The notes beneath the pieces were generated by a model, which was not told the DNA's origin, ran no database searches, and worked only from the letters and a program-made list of their open reading frames with translations. DNA of 37,143 nucleotides, from the IMG/VR virus record IMGVR_UViG_3300042691_006323, positions 1-37,143 of that record. One strand, 5' to 3'. The position numbers and the translations under genes were made by a program. Source of the stretch: a virus. This document shows, piece by piece, positions 15,228-23,405 of this stretch (position 1 is its first letter; each line of letters starts with the position of its first letter).

Positions 15228-18200
15228 TATGAGTATGCTACCAATCTTAGGTTTTTAAGTTTTGGAACATATACAGGATGGCTAGATTTCATTACAATTT
15301 TAATTGCTAAGTTTGTAAATGGTTTAATGTCTTCAACCGTAATATTTCTTTCGCTAAACACATTTTGTGCGTCAGAGGTAGACTTAGTAAATCCAGTGTC
15401 TACATAATTCAATGTATTTAGATCAGCTGTATTTTCCCATGCACGATAATACACTTGTAAATCTGTTCCTTCTGCTAGGTTGGCGTCAAACAAAATCTTA
15501 ATAGAATCTGCTGGTGAATCTAGTAGTAGAGTTCTTGTAATATAGTTTGCTTTGTTAGATGCGCCTACTGGAGCAAAGTCAGCAACATATTTATCAAGCA
15601 CAGAAATAGCGAATGTAGAACCTTGTGTATTAGTCGTTACTGTTCCTGTTGCGGTAAAGTTACCTTCAAGAGTCAATGTTACTTTGTCTCCCTCAGCGTC
15701 TCCAGAGTCTACAGTATCAGTAGAAACTACAACGGATTTGACCAAGAATTTACCGTTGATATTAGTTGCGCAGTTTTCAATCTTGATATATTTACCTGCC
15801 GTTACGGTAGCCAATAGGTTATCAGCAGCATCATCGTCAGTTACTATTGTACAAGTTCCAGTTCCATTAGCGCAAACCAATGATGAGGTAACTGTATTGT
15901 CTAGTAGTTTTCTCTTGTCAATCGCTTCTACGTTTAAGTCAAATTCTTGAACATCGTTAATTAGATTTTTAACAACATAGGCAGATATTTTCTGCATATC
16001 AATCATTGGCGATACATTAGGATTAGAAGAAGAAATTCTTGCTTGTAATCTTAGTGAAGGACGAATAACAGATGTTACTGGATTGACATATTGATTTTCT
16101 AAACTCTTAACAGTTTTTCTTGTATCGAAAATGTAATCAGCATTAGCCACGATAGGAGCATATGGAATCATAGTTCCAGCAGCATTTTCTGCGCTGACTT
16201 TGTATGTCAGAGTAGTATCTTGGAAAGTTAGATCGGCTGTCTTCAAGTATAGTTGATCTGCTTGATATTGTCTAGTAATAGTTACGCCAGTTCCACCGTA
16301 GTTACCTTTAACAAAATCGGCAGTAGTTGTTTGAGTACTTGTAGATGTTTTATAAGCAAGTAGATTTTGTGGAGGTATAGAAGAATCTTGTGTTGTAATT
16401 TCAAACACGAAAGAATCATCTTCTAAGCCATCAGCAATAACAGTTTGTGGTCCATTCAATAAGCTGGCTGGGATACCTAGCAATGGATCGTTGCTTCCGT
16501 AGTTACCTTCAGCAACACCACTAATAATTACTTTGTCGTTAGCATTAAATCCATGGTTCTTAGCAAGAACACGAATCTTAGTTGTTCCTGTAGAAACTTC
16601 AAATGGGTTTGTTTGTAACTCATAAGAGTGAGGTGGAACAGCTTTGAATGCTGCAACAACTGTAGCTGAAGTATCAAAGGTTGCCTTGTACAAACCGAAC
16701 TTCAAGTCTAGCAACGGATTAATCTGGAACTCTTGTGTATTTTGCGACAAGAATAATGAACCAGTTAATGGTTGTGAAGTTACAATGTTATTTGTGATGA
16801 TGTCGTTTTGTCCTAATTCAGAAACAAACACTTGACATCCTGGCTCGTCTGTCTTAACAACGATAGCATAAGTTTCGGCATCTTGTAAATAAACTGGAGC
16901 AGCAAAATTAAATCTTGTTGCAACAGAACCATCATCAGAAACTTTTAGTTGCTGTGGTGATAGAGTTACTTCAGTTAAAGGAACAATCTTAGAAGAAGGA
17001 ACACCATTGTTTGTTGTTCTGATTTCAACTGTTACGGGACGATTACCTGCTTCAGAGAAATACATATCTACGCCAGTAACGAAAGCGCCACCTAGTGAAC
17101 TTACGGTAAAGGTTTGAGCAACTGGATCGTGTCCTGTCCAGTATGAATATAGAACACGTGTTGAAGTAGATGTTCTACGTACAGGAATTTCTTCATAAAG
17201 TCTGTCTTGAACGAAACGAACATCACGAGAGTTAACGATTGTTCTTTCTTTAGAAAGCGTAGTTCCTGAAGAAATATACATCGCAGATCCCTTAGAGTCA
17301 AACGCTGCATCGTTGTTTGAAATATTATCAATCAACTTGAATGCACGCTCTCCTGATTTAAAGGTATTTGCTGGGAGGTAGAACGTACCAACAGCAGAAC
17401 CCCAAACATCAGTTCTAATTGAATCGCCACGTTGTTTCATTGTTGGCAACAAGCCAACACCTGTGCCATTAACTAATTCAAGATCAACACGATTCTTCAA
17501 TCCTGTTGAAATGTCTGCTTGACCTGTCAACACATCTCCAGGAGCAAAGCCACCCTTAATGTTTACAACATGAATTTCCATGTCAGAAGGGTATGTGTTA
17601 ACAACACCACTCTCTGTCAGGTTAGTGTAAGTTGTTACTGCGCCAGCAAATGCAACAACACCAGAAGCTGTTAGACGTTTTAGTTTACCACCGTCTCCAG
17701 AATTATATGCTGCGGTATTGTATGCGCTGAATGCAGATATAGTAGCGCCATTTGGATCAGCTAGAGTTACTGTAGTGCCAGATACGTTTGTTACTTTGAA
17801 TATTCTGTAATTTAATTCTTCAGATGTATTCAATGAATAGTTGATAATTGTAGAAGTAGTTCTAGCCAAATCAGGGAACAAACTATTCGGTGAAGTGATA
17901 GATCTTGCTGCTGCCAAATTATATAACTGAACAAAGTGTCCTGGTCTAATTCCAGTAGCAGATGCTACTGACAAGGTAAACGATGTTTCGCCGAGAACAT
18001 TAGTAATATGTGTAATAGCTGTAATATTTGTTGCAGTATGTTCTTCGTTCTGAACAACATCACCAACACTATATGCTGCTTCTACTACACCATTTTCTGT
18101 TCTGAAAAAGCTGTCTGTTAAAATCTGTTCAGTTAACTCAGCTGGATCAAACACCATCTTAGTTGCACCAGTTGCAAGATTAACTTTAAAGACATCGGCA

Positions 18201-21200
18201 GGTTTAATAAATTCGCTGATAGATCTACCATCAAAGAAGCCATAGAATTTAGTGCTTGCTTTTAAGTTCTTTGCGGTATAAACGATAGGACGTGCACGCA
18301 TGTAAGGTGCATATGAAATATCAACAACTCTATCGCCATAGTCTACAGCATTAACTGTAGAAGACAATGTTGTTTGGATACCTTCTCTAGACTGAATACC
18401 TGTTTCAGTTGTAATCGTTTGTTCAAAGCCAGTAACAGTTTGGCGACGACGATTAGGATCACCTGTCTGCCATGTAGAGGTTGAAGTTGAAATACCTGTC
18501 CAGTTAGTTTGCCATTCACCCCACTGAGTACCAGTAACACCAAGTTGCTCAGCCATAAAGCGAATAGCATCATATCCGTTATCGTCAACAACTGTTAAGT
18601 CTGGGCGACGCTCTGTATCTTTCCATACATCGCTCTCTGGGCTTAATACAATTTCACCTTTGAACGCACCAATCTTATATGGGTTTACGTCAATAGTTCT
18701 TGTGCCGTTAGGGTTGAAAATGAAAATTTCTTCAGCGTATGGTAGAGAAATAAAATCGCCAGTTTTCTTGTAACCATTAGAAGCACGTTGAGCAGCAGAT
18801 TCTAGATCTTCAACAATATCCACAGCTTGCGTAAAGTGCATAGGACGTAGTTCTCTGTTTACAGTATCAACAGAAACTTTGTAATCTGAGTTCTTAACAT
18901 CGCCGATACCGTGACCTGTAAACTGGTCAACAATGAAACCATTTTTAAATCTATCAATACCTGTCAAGGCATCTTTAATTTGTAGTTGCGCAGTATCTGT
19001 CTCTAGTAAGTTTAGAGAAACATAGTATTCTAGATTTGAAATTCTTCTTTCGAGGTCACCAATATCACGCATTGTATAGCGACGATTATCTCTTTGATAG
19101 AATTTAATGTCTCCAACACTTTTAGTGTACGCTGGAACCATAACAGAAGCCAACACCATTCCGTCTTTTGGATCTAGTGGCTCTTGTGGGCTTACCGCTG
19201 GAACACCAACAATAATGTTGAAGCGACCAACAGAGTCAAGAACAATCTTATCAAAACGTGGAAGGTAGTATGCAATATCAGACAACATCTCGTTGCCGAT
19301 AACAGGAATCTCGTTTAGGCTGGTGTTACTTCCACCAATTACTGGACGATAGTCAATAACATCGTGCAAATAAACTGTTTCACGTTTTCCGTCTTTGCTT
19401 CTTACTGAATATGAAGGAATGTCTTCATAGTTGAAGTCTGTGTTTTGAGTAATAGAGTTTGTGTATGAATCAACAGAGAAGTAATCGCCTGTTGTTCCAT
19501 AATTAAAGAATTGGTATTCAACTCTTAGAGCACCAGAAGGAACTGATTGTCCTGGCTTTAGAACCAACGAAGCATTAGTATAATGTGTATCACGTTGTCC
19601 GTCATCTAGAACGAAACGATCAGTAACATCAATACCTGTTGTAAAAGTATTGTTTGTAAAGTTACCTGGATTCATTAACACTGATTTTATACGCAACACG
19701 TCTGCTTTAGCAAGAGCAACAGATTTAGTAGTTACAGTTTTTTGCCCTGTAATATATTCTGTGTTTGATGTAAGAATCTTTTCTTTTGCTCCACCTTCAC
19801 TGTTCGCCTGATTAACAGTAGCGATCATTAGGTAGTTAGTACCGTTAGCAATTTTTGATACGCTTTGAATTTCTACTTTTGTGTTGTTAGAAGAAAGCGT
19901 CACATCAGCAGAATCAATAGGAACGATAGCGTTCGTTGTTGTGTTGATTAGAATAAAGTTAGAAATATCTTGGTCTGATGCAAAAGATTCTAAGTCGGTG
20001 TTTAGCGTATGCTCAATTTTATTATCGCCAGCTGTCTTAACACCAAATACACGTCTAACTTTTGTAGAAGTTTCACGTGCAGAATAAGAAGAACCATCCC
20101 AACCTAATAAGGTCTTGATGGATTCATATCCTACTTTGTATAGAAGAGAATTAAATTCAGGCTCAAATAGTTTTGCTCTGAATATTGATATAACACCACC
20201 AGTTTTAGCTGCAGCTCCATTAGCCGCTAGTGTTAGAGTAGTGTTTACTGATGGATCTGATGCAACAGTACCGACTAATGTGCCGTCAATGTATACAACA
20301 TCAAATGCATTAATATCATCGGTAAACTTAGTTCCTACGCCAGTAACAGCTGTAGCGCCTGTCGTTGAAGTGGCAGAACCAGATAATTGTTTAAATGTTG
20401 GAACGATATTACATGTAAAGTTTGTAGAACCTGATAAACCATTTACAATAGACTTGACATCAGTTTCAAATGAACTTCCTTCGTTCATTACAATTTCAAA
20501 TAAACTTAATTTAAAGATAGGAGCAGTATAATCACCATTGTGAAGTTGGAAAGATCTAACTTTTGCCGTACCAACAATATCTGCTGTTGATGGTGAAGCA
20601 CCACCTACCGTATTTAATGTTCTTACAAGGTATACTGTTTGGAATGTAGCAATATCTGGATACTTGTATACGCTATTTACAAGACAGTAGTTTCCTACTG
20701 GTGTAGCAATAGGTTGGTTGTTTAGTCTAGCAACGTGTCCGTCAGCTTCGCTTCTTGCTTTGTTTAATGTTAGATACTGTGTAGAAACAGATTCAACTTC
20801 ATAACCTTGAACGTATGCCTTACCTGGATCAATACCGATAACAAATTTATCTTCGCTACCACCTTGCGCAGCAGTATAAACACCCAATGGTTTTTCTGCA
20901 TCTAATAAGTGTTCAAATGTTGAAAGTTTAAATTTGTTTACTTCATAGCTACCCGACTCGTCAAAGGTTCTTCTAGCAAAAGTTTTTTCTAATTCAGCAT
21001 AAGAAGACTTGTCAATCTTTTGTTGAACACGACCAGCTTTAACACGAAGTAATTCGATGAAACGATCTTCGTCTGCTGTTTGTAGTTCTTTCTTAATTAA
21101 CTCTAATTCAATTTTATAGCGATGAGCACCTGGAGCTGCAAAGTTATTTGAACCTTGTGCATTGTCATTTAAGTTTTCATCATCTTCTGGTGTAACAATA

Positions 21201-21937
21201 GTTTCGTTAACACGGAAACCAACACGATTTGTTGGGTCTACGCTAAATCTTCCAATGTAAAGGTGTAGTTCGTCATTCTTAACAAAGAAGCCATCTACAT
21301 AATAGATACCTGCTTCAACTTCAACTACGTAACCGAAACCGAGAACGTCTTTGATAGGATCGTTTGTGTAAGATGTACCTACTAGACCAGTATCACCGAA
21401 ACTTCTTACGTTAACAACAAGGCTACCTGTTTGGTTAACTGTTAAGCGATAGTTTGTAGCAATTTGGTTATCCGCTTCTTCTGCAACTAACTGCTCACCT
21501 GGAATGAAACGCTTTGTTTCATCATCATCACCAGTACCTTCAATCTTGTAGTAAAGTGTAGCAATTTCTTTTTCATCTGCAAGAACGCATGCGCACTCAG
21601 ACGTATCAATAACAACTGCCTTCAAGCCAGATGTCTGACCAGTAATAACTTTGTCTCTGAATTGTGTCAAATATGATTTGACGGAAACACCTTGATTCAG
21701 ATCTTCTAGTTTAGCGAAGTGAACTTTATTATCTACGTTAATGTTTCCAGGGATAACCATGGATCCATTCTTAAAGATATGATCACCCAAACGACTTACT
21801 TGTTTCTGTAAAATCGTTTGTGCTTGTGTCAGTTCTCTGGCTTGTACTGCGTATCCAGGACGAAACAACACACGAAGAAATTTATCGTCTTCTGTGTAGT
21901 CGTCGTAGTATGGATTTACGTTGAAGTTTATAGTCAT
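15227..21937 (-). CDS. Giant DUF4815-type virion structural protein, 2236 aa
   Basis: Largest gene in the window. The N-terminus (MTINFNVNPYYDDYTEDDKF, then LRVLFRPGYAVQARELTQAQ and TILQKQVSRLGDHIF) is the signature of DUF4815-containing structural proteins of marine T4-like phages. Mid-protein motifs also fit: VIDYRPVIGG (about 860), a charged coiled-coil segment RRYTMRDIGDLERRISNLEY (about 950-975), and FKNGFIVDQFTGHGIGDV (about 1000). From about 1590 a beta-sandwich begins with SYWTGHDPVAQTFTVSSLGG. One G-T-x-F-x-x-D...D-x-(V/I) module (about 530) and one H-x-(L/F)-x-x-x-DKV module (NHGFNANDKVIISG) are shared with the 1842-residue protein. It follows gp8, so it sits where T4 has gp9/gp10. 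Likely a peripheral baseplate component; start supported by TTAGGTAA. Confidence 0.8.
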   Translation of the reverse strand: MTINFNVNPYYDDYTEDDKFLRVLFRPGYAVQARELTQAQTILQKQVSRLGDHIFKNGSMVIPGNINVDNKVHFAKLEDLNQGVSVKSYLTQFRDKVITGQTSGLKAVVIDTSECACVLADEKEIATLYYKIEGTGDDDETKRFIPGEQLVAEEADNQIATNYRLTVNQTGSLVVNVRSFGDTGLVGTSYTNDPIKDVLGFGYVVEVEAGIYYVDGFFVKNDELHLYIGRFSVDPTNRVGFRVNETIVTPEDDENLNDNAQGSNNFAAPGAHRYKIELELIKKELQTADEDRFIELLRVKAGRVQQKIDKSSYAELEKTFARRTFDESGSYEVNKFKLSTFEHLLDAEKPLGVYTAAQGGSEDKFVIGIDPGKAYVQGYEVESVSTQYLTLNKARSEADGHVARLNNQPIATPVGNYCLVNSVYKYPDIATFQTVYLVRTLNTVGGASPSTADIVGTAKVRSFQLHNGDYTAPIFKLSLFEIVMNEGSSFETDVKSIVNGLSGSTNFTCNIVPTFKQLSGSATSTTGATAVTGVGTKFTDDINAFDVVYIDGTLVGTVASDPSVNTTLTLAANGAAAKTGGVISIFRAKLFEPEFNSLLYKVGYESIKTLLGWDGSSYSARETSTKVRRVFGVKTAGDNKIEHTLNTDLESFASDQDISNFILINTTTNAIVPIDSADVTLSSNNTKVEIQSVSKIANGTNYLMIATVNQANSEGGAKEKILTSNTEYITGQKTVTTKSVALAKADVLRIKSVLMNPGNFTNNTFTTGIDVTDRFVLDDGQRDTHYTNASLVLKPGQSVPSGALRVEYQFFNYGTTGDYFSVDSYTNSITQNTDFNYEDIPSYSVRSKDGKRETVYLHDVIDYRPVIGGSNTSLNEIPVIGNEMLSDIAYYLPRFDKIVLDSVGRFNIIVGVPAVSPQEPLDPKDGMVLASVMVPAYTKSVGDIKFYQRDNRRYTMRDIGDLERRISNLEYYVSLNLLETDTAQLQIKDALTGIDRFKNGFIVDQFTGHGIGDVKNSDYKVSVDTVNRELRPMHFTQAVDIVEDLESAAQRASNGYKKTGDFISLPYAEEIFIFNPNGTRTIDVNPYKIGAFKGEIVLSPESDVWKDTERRPDLTVVDDNGYDAIRFMAEQLGVTGTQWGEWQTNWTGISTSTSTWQTGDPNRRRQTVTGFEQTITTETGIQSREGIQTTLSSTVNAVDYGDRVVDISYAPYMRARPIVYTAKNLKASTKFYGFFDGRSISEFIKPADVFKVNLATGATKMVFDPAELTEQILTDSFFRTENGVVEAAYSVGDVVQNEEHTATNITAITHITNVLGETSFTLSVASATGIRPGHFVQLYNLAAARSITSPNSLFPDLARTTSTIINYSLNTSEELNYRIFKVTNVSGTTVTLADPNGATISAFSAYNTAAYNSGDGGKLKRLTASGVVAFAGAVTTYTNLTESGVVNTYPSDMEIHVVNIKGGFAPGDVLTGQADISTGLKNRVDLELVNGTGVGLLPTMKQRGDSIRTDVWGSAVGTFYLPANTFKSGERAFKLIDNISNNDAAFDSKGSAMYISSGTTLSKERTIVNSRDVRFVQDRLYEEIPVRRTSTSTRVLYSYWTGHDPVAQTFTVSSLGGAFVTGVDMYFSEAGNRPVTVEIRTTNNGVPSSKIVPLTEVTLSPQQLKVSDDGSVATRFNFAAPVYLQDAETYAIVVKTDEPGCQVFVSELGQNDIITNNIVTSQPLTGSLFLSQNTQEFQINPLLDLKFGLYKATFDTSATVVAAFKAVPPHSYELQTNPFEVSTGTTKIRVLAKNHGFNANDKVIISGVAEGNYGSNDPLLGIPASLLNGPQTVIADGLEDDSFVFEITTQDSSIPPQNLLAYKTSTSTQTTTADFVKGNYGGTGVTITRQYQADQLYLKTADLTFQDTTLTYKVSAENAAGTMIPYAPIVANADYIFDTRKTVKSLENQYVNPVTSVIRPSLRLQARISSSNPNVSPMIDMQKISAYVVKNLINDVQEFDLNVEAIDKRKLLDNTVTSSLVCANGTGTCTIVTDDDAADNLLATVTAGKYIKIENCATNINGKFLVKSVVVSTDTVDSGDAEGDKVTLTLEGNFTATGTVTTNTQGSTFAISVLDKYVADFAPVGASNKANYITRTLLLDSPADSIKILFDANLAEGTDLQVYYRAWENTADLNTLNYVDTGFTKSTSDAQNVFSERNITVEDIKPFTNLAIKIVMKSSHPVYVPKLKNLRLVAYS

Positions 21938-21969
21938 GCGTCTTTACCTAACAGATTGTAATTAAACAT

Positions 21970-21977
21970 TATTTATG
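21970..21977 (-). promoter_or_regulatory. Possible late promoter (CATAAATA variant)
   Basis: Minus-strand CATAAATA lies in the 41-bp gap between gp8 and the giant gene, the longest gap between wedge genes. Predicted RNA start near 21963 gives a leader of about 25 bases with TTAGGTAA before the ATG at 21937. One mismatch from the T4 late consensus. The same octamer also occurs uselessly at 6033-6040, so chance is possible. Confidence 0.45.
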
Positions 21978-21978
21978 A

Positions 21979-23388
21979 TTACATCTCAACGATAATTTTG
22001 ATATCTTCGATTTGATCTAACGCACGATTAATCGCACGACGGTTCTCTACATAAAGCACATCACCACTATCTGCTTGAACTTCTGGGTTCGCAATGGCTG
22101 AAATGGTTGCAGTTGCAGTAGATGTTGCGCCTACAATACCTTCGCCAGTTTGGAATAATCTTCCTGCAGTATTTTCAACTCTAGTTTGAACATAGCTGAT
22201 ATAATTAGTTCCACTTTCTGACCAAATTCTAACAATACGTCCTTTGGCTGTAGAAGTTGCGCCAGTAATTTGTTCGTCAGGTTGGAATGTTCCTGTAACA
22301 CCAGTAACAGTAAACACACGCATAGCACGCATTGTAGTTGTTGATGAAACAACGCTAGTGTTAAAGTTAAATGGATCACGAACCAACATGATGCGACGAT
22401 AGTCGTTGTCAACTGGGAAGTCGCCAGCACCGTCATCATATTCTAGACGGACGTTCATCATAACATAAAAACCACCGAGTTCTTCTACTGGATCTTTACC
22501 GTGTCCACCTTTTGGACCAATAATTGCTGCTGCTGCAGCGTTAACACCAGTAGTACCACCTGTTAGTGTTACAGTAGCGTAGGTATAGCCAGTTCCTTTT
22601 GCTGTCATAGTGATACCGATAACAGTACCAGTACCAGCATCGATAACCGCATTAGCTGTTGCGCCAGTACCATCACCAACAATTTGCACAGTTGGAGCCA
22701 CAGTATAAAGTGTTCCTGCAGTTGTAACTGTAATGTGGTCGATAGCACCATCAATAGCAGCGTCTTGTGACAACCACTGTGTATAGTATGCGTCAGTACT
22801 TCCTGGGTTAGTTGTTAATGTCTTAACTGGAACAAAGTCTGTAGACACAAATTTTAATACGTCAGCTGGAGAAACAGTGAACATATATTTCCAAACATAA
22901 CCATCAGCCAATGGACCGATCAATGCGTTTGGTGTTGTGCCTGTTGGCTTGCTAGTTGATTGAACAACTACACCATTTTTTCTGTTATTGATACACTTGT
23001 ATACGTTATATTCATCAGTAATAACATAGTAGTTTGCGTCAGCTAATGTAGCTGGTGCTGTTGCGCCACCATCATTAATGTTTACACCAGCAGTAGTGCC
23101 GTTGTAGTCATGACGATAGATGTCATAGTATTTTGCCGATGTCCAGTTGCGACGAACAATAGCAAGAGCAACGTCAGATGATTGAACACGCTTTAGAGCG
23201 ATCATATCATCCCAGTAGTAAAACTCATCGCTTACTGTGTCTTTTGGTGTATCAGGTGTATTGTCGTTAGCCCACGATTGCGGTCTACCAATGCCAAGAT
23301 AGACATTAGAAGCGACTGCCTCGTCAAACCCCTCTTTGAAAGATTGCGCATTGTGAATGCGGAATTTTGTTGTAATAATTGCAGCCAT
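21979..23388 (-). CDS. 8: Baseplate wedge protein gp8
   Basis: T4 gp8 homologue, a dimeric part of the baseplate wedge. Matches recalled from T4 gp8: an ITTKFR start (5-10), a GRPQSW turn (34-39), RRNW (79-82), ADGYVWKYMFTVSP (161-174), RDPF (337-340) and a diagnostic end GDVLYVENRRAINRALDQIE (442-461), parallel to T4 GEMIYMENR...MAMDQTEEI. At 469 residues it is about 135 longer than T4 gp8; the extra length is mostly a glycine-rich beta insertion (about 215-295: VTTAGTLYTV, VGDGTGATANAVID, AKGTGYTYATVTLTGG) and two GATSTA repeats (about 366-435). AGGAGA precedes the ATG. It follows gp6 and the gp7-position gene as in T4. Confidence 0.9.
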   Translation of the reverse strand: MAAIITTKFRIHNAQSFKEGFDEAVASNVYLGIGRPQSWANDNTPDTPKDTVSDEFYYWDDMIALKRVQSSDVALAIVRRNWTSAKYYDIYRHDYNGTTAGVNINDGGATAPATLADANYYVITDEYNVYKCINNRKNGVVVQSTSKPTGTTPNALIGPLADGYVWKYMFTVSPADVLKFVSTDFVPVKTLTTNPGSTDAYYTQWLSQDAAIDGAIDHITVTTAGTLYTVAPTVQIVGDGTGATANAVIDAGTGTVIGITMTAKGTGYTYATVTLTGGTTGVNAAAAAIIGPKGGHGKDPVEELGGFYVMMNVRLEYDDGAGDFPVDNDYRRIMLVRDPFNFNTSVVSSTTTMRAMRVFTVTGVTGTFQPDEQITGATSTAKGRIVRIWSESGTNYISYVQTRVENTAGRLFQTGEGIVGATSTATATISAIANPEVQADSGDVLYVENRRAINRALDQIEDIKIIVEM

Positions 23389-23405
23389 TCTTGCTGTCTC
23401 CTAAT

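Noticed and set aside
20115-20531. Plus-strand open frame of 138 codons
   Set aside because: It lies wholly opposite the DUF4815-type gene, has no ribosome site or recognisable domain, and its composition is what an antisense frame of a T/V/S-rich gene gives. The same applies to 15552-15950, 3005-3334 and 4028-4324.
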